This document shows, in pieces, positions 19,811 to 24,198 of a stretch of 24,198 nt of DNA. The stretch is from NCBI GenBank assembly GCA_018398765.1, contig JAHBMJ010001530.1:1-24198 (forward strand), read 5' to 3'. Below the pieces are notes generated by a model. That model ran no database searches and was not told where the DNA came from. It was given only the letters and a program-made list of their open reading frames with translations. Positions within the stretch are counted from its first letter, which is position 1. Each line of letters begins with the position of its first letter. The position numbers were made by a program, and so were the translations under genes. This stretch comes from Chromera velia. Its lineage: Eukaryota; Sar; Chromeraceae.

Positions 19811-19860
19811 GTAAGCACGTGAACGAGGGTAACTGTTTCTTCCCTCATCTCTCTCTACAG
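19811..19860 (+). other. Candidate 50-nt intron
   Basis: GTAAGCAC at 19811, a GGTAACTG branch-like site, then TTCTTCCCTCATCTCTCTCTACAG ending at 19860. The frame GSEAVSRDETAF joins to LPVRSWMGRK without a shift and stays open to a TAG near 19996-19998. It is the best-formed intron in this region. Confidence 0.45.
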
Positions 19861-20617
19861 TTGCCTGTTCGTTCTTGGATGGGAAGGAAAGAGGGAGAGA
19901 GAGAGGACAAGAAGCTGCTAATTCCGGCTGCTGTTTTTCTTCCTTCCTTACTGCAGGCTTACTGGACCGTGCGCAATCTTGCGCTTGCTTCTCTCTAGCT
20001 CTCCTTCTTGTTCGTCTAGCTGTCTCTCTGTCCGGAAGATGAGAGAGACGGAATCTGATGAACACCTCAGTCAGCTGGAGGACAGCACAGGGGTTCGTTC
20101 TCTCGGACAAATTACCAGTCAAGTCCATGGTCGAGCCAGCATGGTTGAGCCAGGAAGAATGCACGAGAGGGCTTGGGTGTGTCTTTGTTGTTGACGGAGA
20201 GACTGACCTGGGACGTCTTTTCTCTCTCTGTCTGGTGTGACAGAAGTCTTCTCTCTCTCCTTCTCTCTCTCTGTGCATGATGCGTGTATGCCCTTTCAGT
20301 CCTTCGTCCCCCCCTTGCAGCTGCCGTCTCCGCCTTCTCTCTGTTCGCAACCGAAACCGGTCGTGCGTTTCCCTTTTCAGCGACAGTTTCTGTGCCTTTC
20401 AACTTTTCTGACATTTTTCGTTCTTGCCCTCTTTTCTCTGCCGACCCGGGCACCTGTTTTACCGTTCTACTTCCTCTCGCGGCCAGCGAAAAAAACCTCC
20501 CTCCTTTCCTTCACCTATAGAAAAAACCTTTCCCTTTTGCCTTCATGCATTCAGAGAAAAATAGTGATCCTCAAATAAAAAAACATACCCAGAAACTCCT
20601 CCCATTCCTTTGTACAG

Positions 20618-20657
20618 CCAACCAACCAACCAACCAACCAACCAACCAACCAACCAA
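20618..20657. repeat. (CCAA)n microsatellite
   Basis: About ten CCAA units, nearly perfect. Confidence 0.95.
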
Positions 20658-21621
20658 CGGAGCGCTCTGTCTTTCTACACGACCAACGGACACACCCACC
20701 CGCCTATTCACCAACTGACGATATGGAAGGAGTTGGATGGACGGATTTTGGCTTCTCCAAAACAAAAGAAAGGAAGAAAAAGACTTTGTGAAGAGACGCA
20801 AATGCCCACGCGCCACCTCCTGTCTCGTCTGTCTGGTCTATCAAGAAAGACAAAAGGCAAACGAAAAAGAATGACTAACAGACAAAAAGGACATTCGGAA
20901 AAGGACCCCAAAAAACCAAAAACCCTGCATGCGGACCTTTCCCTCCCTCCATCGAATTTGCATCCATCCTTCCATCCTGCATGTCTTTTTTGTCCGTTCA
21001 ACTGTTGCCAGGGCCTCCCTGTCTACATCCGTTCCCCGAATGCACAGGTTGAAGTTCAGAGTCATACACACACGCATCATTATCATTGTACGTACGGTTG
21101 CGCCTCCTTTGTCTCTCTTCTCACACCCGCCTGCTCTCTTCCACGAGAGCAAAGGCGCTTGACGAAGAGAGAGAAACTGATCGGAAAAGGAAAGAGGGGA
21201 AGGCAGGAGGGGAGCTCGGAAGGAATTCTTCCTGTCTTCCAACTGCACAAACGCTCCCACTCCCGTCTTCATCTCTTCTCCTCTGTTCTCTCTGACTTTG
21301 ATCCCTCCCTCAACACATGATGATGTCGAATGAATGAATGGATCCTTCTTTCCCTCCTTTGATCCCCTTTCTTTTGTTTGACCTTTTTCACCGACTTCTT
21401 TCATTCTTTACATCGTTCGCACGCACGGGTGAGTGAAGCACTGACCATGCGAACCACCAAAAGGCAAGAGGAGGGGAGCAGAGAACACGAAACCACAGCA
21501 ATACACGACAAAAGCACAAAGAAGAGAATAGTAGAGAAAGGTTTCGGAAGAGAGGAGAACTAACATGCAACGCACATGCACCTACACACGTAGACAAGGG
21601 ACAGGCAGCACCCAATTCATT

Positions 21622-21644
21622 TCTTCCTTCCTTCCTTCCTTCCT
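21622..21644. repeat. (TTCC)n microsatellite
   Basis: Five to six TTCC units. More TTCC pieces follow to about 21690. Confidence 0.9.
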
Positions 21645-21840
21645 ACACGCCTCGATCGTCGCCCTTCCTTCCTGCCTTCCTTCCTTCTTGCCTCTGATTT
21701 CTTTCTAAGCCCGTCCTTGAGGGCTTGAGAAATGAGAGAGAAAGTTGGGATTCAATCAGTTCTCTCAAACTCTCTCTCCTCTTTCTTTCCTTCCATCCTT
21801 CCTTCATCCGTTTTCTACACACAAGACGCAAAAAGCGTTT

Positions 21841-21872
21841 AGTCAGTCAGTCAGTCAGTCAGTCAGTCAGTC
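21841..21872. repeat. (AGTC)n microsatellite
   Basis: Eight perfect AGTC units. Confidence 0.95.
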
Positions 21873-21984
21873 AATTAGCAACTGTCACATTCAGGAAGGA
21901 ACATCAAAAAAAGGGGGCATCCTGTCGCTTTTCCCTCTGCATGTCTCTCTGTGTGCGTGTCTATCCGTTCAGTCTGTCGGTCTG

Positions 21985-24198
21985 TCATCCTGGTGAGGAC
22001 ACCCCCCAAGATGACGACCCGCTCTGTTGTACGGACTTCAGGGGCGCTCCTTTTGTTTGGGGCTGCCCCCTCTGTCCCTGCTCATTCACTTGCTGCACGT
22101 CTACAGATATTCCTACTGACCCACTTCCACCTTCTCCTCCTGTGTGGGTGCTTCCAGACGGCAGGGGCCACTGGGCTGCACGCCGCAAAGGTTCATTCCC
22201 CTGTCCTTCTCCCCAAGACGCTGATATTCGCTGCTCCTCCTCTCCTTCTGCACAAGCGGGCATCACCCCTGACGCCCCCGCCTCCCAGGCCTGCTGCATC
22301 CCTGCTGGGCCTGTATCTGCACCCCCATTCCGCATTATGGGACGCTGTGAAGGGGGGCTCTGCTGATTCGGATTCAGCATCTCCAGAGGGAACGGAAACG
22401 CAGGGGCGGGGGGGACTGAACCTCCACCACCCGCCGAAGGATGAACTCCCTGCTGCTGTGGCTGCCCCCCCTCGCCCCCCATCCCCCTTGAGCTTTCAGG
22501 AGGGGGGGGGCTGTCTCTGAAGATTGAGGGGATCCAGTCAAATTGGCTCTCGTCAGGTTGGAGGTTCGCCTCCTCTGCATTCATCCCCCCCGTCTGTCGG
22601 GGCTGTGTCTGAAGGAGCCGGGACCCTGCCTGAACACGCGAGTTGCTGCTAGGGGTTGGGAAGGGAAACCCCCCGCCTGCACGTGCAGGGGTCGATACGG
22701 CAGACAGATCGGCAGAGGGACCACCGACGTTGGATGTGTCAACCATCGGAGGGGGGGTCGGGCAGAACGGTGCCATCCCCCCCTGCTGCTGTTGGTGACT
22801 CTGTATACCCCCCTGCTGCTGCTGCTGTTGAGTCTGATTTCGAAGCACCTGCATCCATTCAGGAGACCCATTCATATCAGCTGTGCGCGCTCTCAATACA
22901 GCGCCTCCCCCTCCTGCGGAACCAGCATTTGAACCAGCAGCAGCAGCATTCAACTGAAGAGCTCTATCAACAGACGCAAGATGGGGCTGGACATCGTCGG
23001 ATCCTCCCATGGGGGGGGCAGAGTGTGCGAGTGCAAAATTGGGGAAGGCCAAACGGGAGTGGAGGGAGGAGGGGCCCAACACAGCCGCAGACCCTCTGCC
23101 GGCTCCCTGCACAGGGGTGAGCAACGGAAAGGCCAATGGGTAAGCGAACCCCCCCCCCTCAACAAAAACGGGCAAAGAGCCCCTTCCATGATCCTGAGAG
23201 GTTTCTTGAGCCGTCCCTCTGGAGGGGGTTGGGGGTAAAGGCCCGGGTCCGGATGACGATGAAGAGGGAGCGGTGGCTTGCATCAGGCGGGGGGGACGGG
23301 GTCCCATTCGGCCCTCTGTTATCCACTCCCACCCTCCAGCGGCTCCACCCATCATCATCATACCCCCCCTCCCTCCTCCTCGTCCTGCTCCACGCCCACC
23401 CCCTGCACCTCCTCCGCTCATGCCTCCTGCAGCAGCAGCAGCAGCAGCTGTGGAGGCCGAGACTTCTGCTTCTCCCGTCTCTGCCAAACCCTCTTCACCT
23501 CCTGCTAACGGCACACCCCGGACAGTATCAACACCAGCACTCATAGATGAGGGCGGACGGCCTCCCTCCAAAATCTCGGCACCTCCCTGCAACTGCAAGT
23601 GGGAGTACAGACCCGCCAGCTCCCCCAGCGCCTGCAGAGACTGCTGCTGTTGCAACTGCAGCTGCTGCTCTGATATTCCCCCCCCCCCTCCTGTAACGAG
23701 AGAAGACGGCATCGCTTGAGGGTCCCTCTCCCCGCCTATTCTACCCCCTTTCTGGTCTCCTTGCATTCCAAACATGGAGACAGGAAGAGACGCGAAGGGA
23801 CGCTGACCAGCTGCCCCTTGGTAGGCCCCACTCAGATCATCTCTGCTGGAGCTTGAGGGTACCTGCTGTTGCTGCTGCTGCTGGGGGTGGAGACGGCTAT
23901 GGTCAGGCTGCAGGGACGGGGACAAAAGGGATGCAGAAGATTCGCCGTCCCTATCTGTGGACTCTTGGATGCTTAAGGATCCTGGTTGATCCGCGGCTGT
24001 CATCGTTAGACTCGTTGTCGGTTGGGGGGGGGAGGGGGCGCGTGCGGAATTCGGGGGCGGGGAGAGGGAGAACGAGGGGGGCACGGGTCTTCTGGCGTCT
24101 CCTGTCGTTGAGCTCTCTACAATTTCCCTCTCCCCTTCCTCCTCCTCACCCCTTCTACCTCCCCCCCACCTGCTGTTGCCTCCAAACCCCCCCCCCCC
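21985..24198 (-). CDS. Gln/Gly/Ala/Pro-rich low-complexity protein (5' end uncertain)
   Basis: The minus strand is open from the window edge to TGA 21985-21987, about 740 codons. The first in-frame ATG is at 24003-24001 (ACG before it, A at -3), giving 672 residues; a start or exon beyond the edge is equally possible. I see no folded domain. Tracts in order: Gln run (about 23863-23883), QQLQLQQQQ (about 23645-23675), an Ala run followed by Gly/Arg-rich MSGGGAGGGRGAGRGGGRGG and four Met (about 23345-23450), two more Gln runs (about 22781-22835), then Pro/Gly-rich text. Islands of normal composition exist, such as ESQFDWIPSIFRDSPPPPES and GSPEWMQVLRNQ. Such proteins are often transcription or RNA-granule scaffolds; that is inference. 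The frame could instead end by splicing before the TGA. It converges on the CT-rich region to its left. Confidence 0.55.
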   Translation of the reverse strand, partial: GGGGFGGNSRWGGGRRGEEEEGEREIVESSTTGDARRPVPPSFSLSPPPNSARAPSPPQPTTSLTMTAADQPGSLSIQESTDRDGESSASLLSPSLQPDHSRLHPQQQQQQQVPSSSSRDDLSGAYQGAAGQRPFASLPVSMFGMQGDQKGGRIGGERDPQAMPSSLVTGGGGGISEQQLQLQQQQSLQALGELAGLYSHLQLQGGAEILEGGRPPSSMSAGVDTVRGVPLAGGEEGLAETGEAEVSASTAAAAAAAGGMSGGGAGGGRGAGRGGGRGGMMMMGGAAGGWEWITEGRMGPRPPRLMQATAPSSSSSGPGPLPPTPSRGTAQETSQDHGRGSLPVFVEGGGFAYPLAFPLLTPVQGAGRGSAAVLGPSSLHSRLAFPNFALAHSAPPMGGSDDVQPHLASVDRALQLNAAAAGSNAGSAGGGGAVLRARTADMNGSPEWMQVLRNQTQQQQQQGGIQSHQQQQGGMAPFCPTPPPMVDTSNVGGPSADLSAVSTPARAGGGFPFPTPSSNSRVQAGSRLLQTQPRQTGGMNAEEANLQPDESQFDWIPSIFRDSPPPPESSRGMGGEGGQPQQQGVHPSAGGGGSVPPAPAFPFPLEMLNPNQQSPPSQRPIMRNGGADTGPAGMQQAWEAGASGVMPACAEGEEEQRISASWGEGQGNEPLRRAAQWPLPSGSTHTGGEGGSGSVGISVDVQQVNEQGQRGQPQTKGAPLKSVQQSGSSSWGVSSPG

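Larger units (their letters stand above)
15365..20200 (+). other. Candidate multi-exon plus-strand gene(s) with short CT-rich introns
   Basis: I cannot assemble a full protein, but several small exons have good acceptors, open frames and often good donors: 15365-15412 (ALASFAESSREWIDIR, weak donor), 16871-16948, 17353-17444 (open in one frame only, basic, donor CAAG|GTGAAT), a segment ending at 17927 (donor CTG|GTGAGA), one ending at 18182 (AAG|GTACGA), 19019-19066 (GSVQTHERSKYGKQGA, donor GTAAGTAG), 19388-19400 (13-nt microexon, donor GTGAGA), and 19861 onward. A protein-like frame also starts at 20038 (KMRETESDEHLSQLEDST). Sense-strand pyrimidine richness fits introns of this strand. Caution: CT-rich DNA makes acceptors by chance, and no domain is recognised. 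It may be more than one gene. Confidence 0.3.
20201..21984. other. Pyrimidine-rich region, no supported gene
   Basis: Continues the CT-rich plus strand with TTCC, CTTT and CCAT repeats. Frames on both strands are low complexity. It is probably intron, UTR or intergenic DNA between the candidate plus-strand gene and the convergent minus-strand gene. Confidence 0.4.

Noticed and set aside
19628..20350. 240-codon minus-strand frame
   Set aside because: Arg/Glu/Ser-rich from CT-rich DNA on the other strand, and it overlaps the best plus-strand intron candidate.
20610..20660. CRISPR-like short repeats
   Set aside because: Pure CCAA microsatellite with no spacers; the genome is eukaryotic.

Overview
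The window is eukaryotic nuclear DNA. There are GT-AG introns with pyrimidine-rich 3' ends, an LTR retrotransposon about 7 kb long, dense microsatellites, and a long Gln/Gly/Pro-rich reading frame. TGCATGC motifs upstream of genes, short introns (about 50-80 nt) and this repeat style recall an alveolate, possibly a chromerid such as Chromera. The lineage is inference, because no marker gene is present.

Left part (1-2836): two divergent genes share an intergenic region. The minus-strand gene (1-623, running off the left edge) has a Cys/His cluster exon, a 79-nt intron and an acidic/Ala-rich exon. The plus-strand gene (1805-2836) is the most striking item: a stand-alone, apparently intact EAL-domain protein of 343 residues. 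EAL domains are the bacterial cyclic-di-GMP phosphodiesterase fold. Every metal- and substrate-binding position I can align is kept. The shared upstream region holds TGCATGC motifs, a 12-bp palindrome, a 49-bp direct repeat that duplicates a TATA-like box, and a probable 5'-UTR intron.

Middle (2837-14400): AT-rich DNA, a chromodomain plus C2H2-finger remnant (minus strand, 4589-4903), then an LTR retrotransposon at 4993-12092. The element has two diverged LTRs, a 78-bp tandem repeat in its leader, and a Gag frame with a Lys/Ala-rich N-terminus, a retrotransposon Gag core and a CCHC knuckle. That frame is broken by three in-frame TGA codons. No reverse transcriptase, protease or integrase is recognisable in the 3 kb between gag and the 3' LTR, so the copy looks non-autonomous or gutted. 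Its 3' LTR carries a nested insertion of about 350 bp with a (TTAG)n end. A second piece with a similar layout sits near 13.3-13.7 kb.

Right part (14400-24198): 15-22 kb is strongly pyrimidine-rich on the plus strand and full of microsatellites. Several well-formed acceptor/exon/donor combinations suggest one or more plus-strand genes with small exons and short CT-rich introns, but I cannot assemble a confident protein. From 21985 to the right edge the minus strand is open for about 740 codons and encodes a low-complexity protein with Gln, Ala, Gly and Pro tracts, reminiscent of transcriptional or RNA-associated scaffold proteins.
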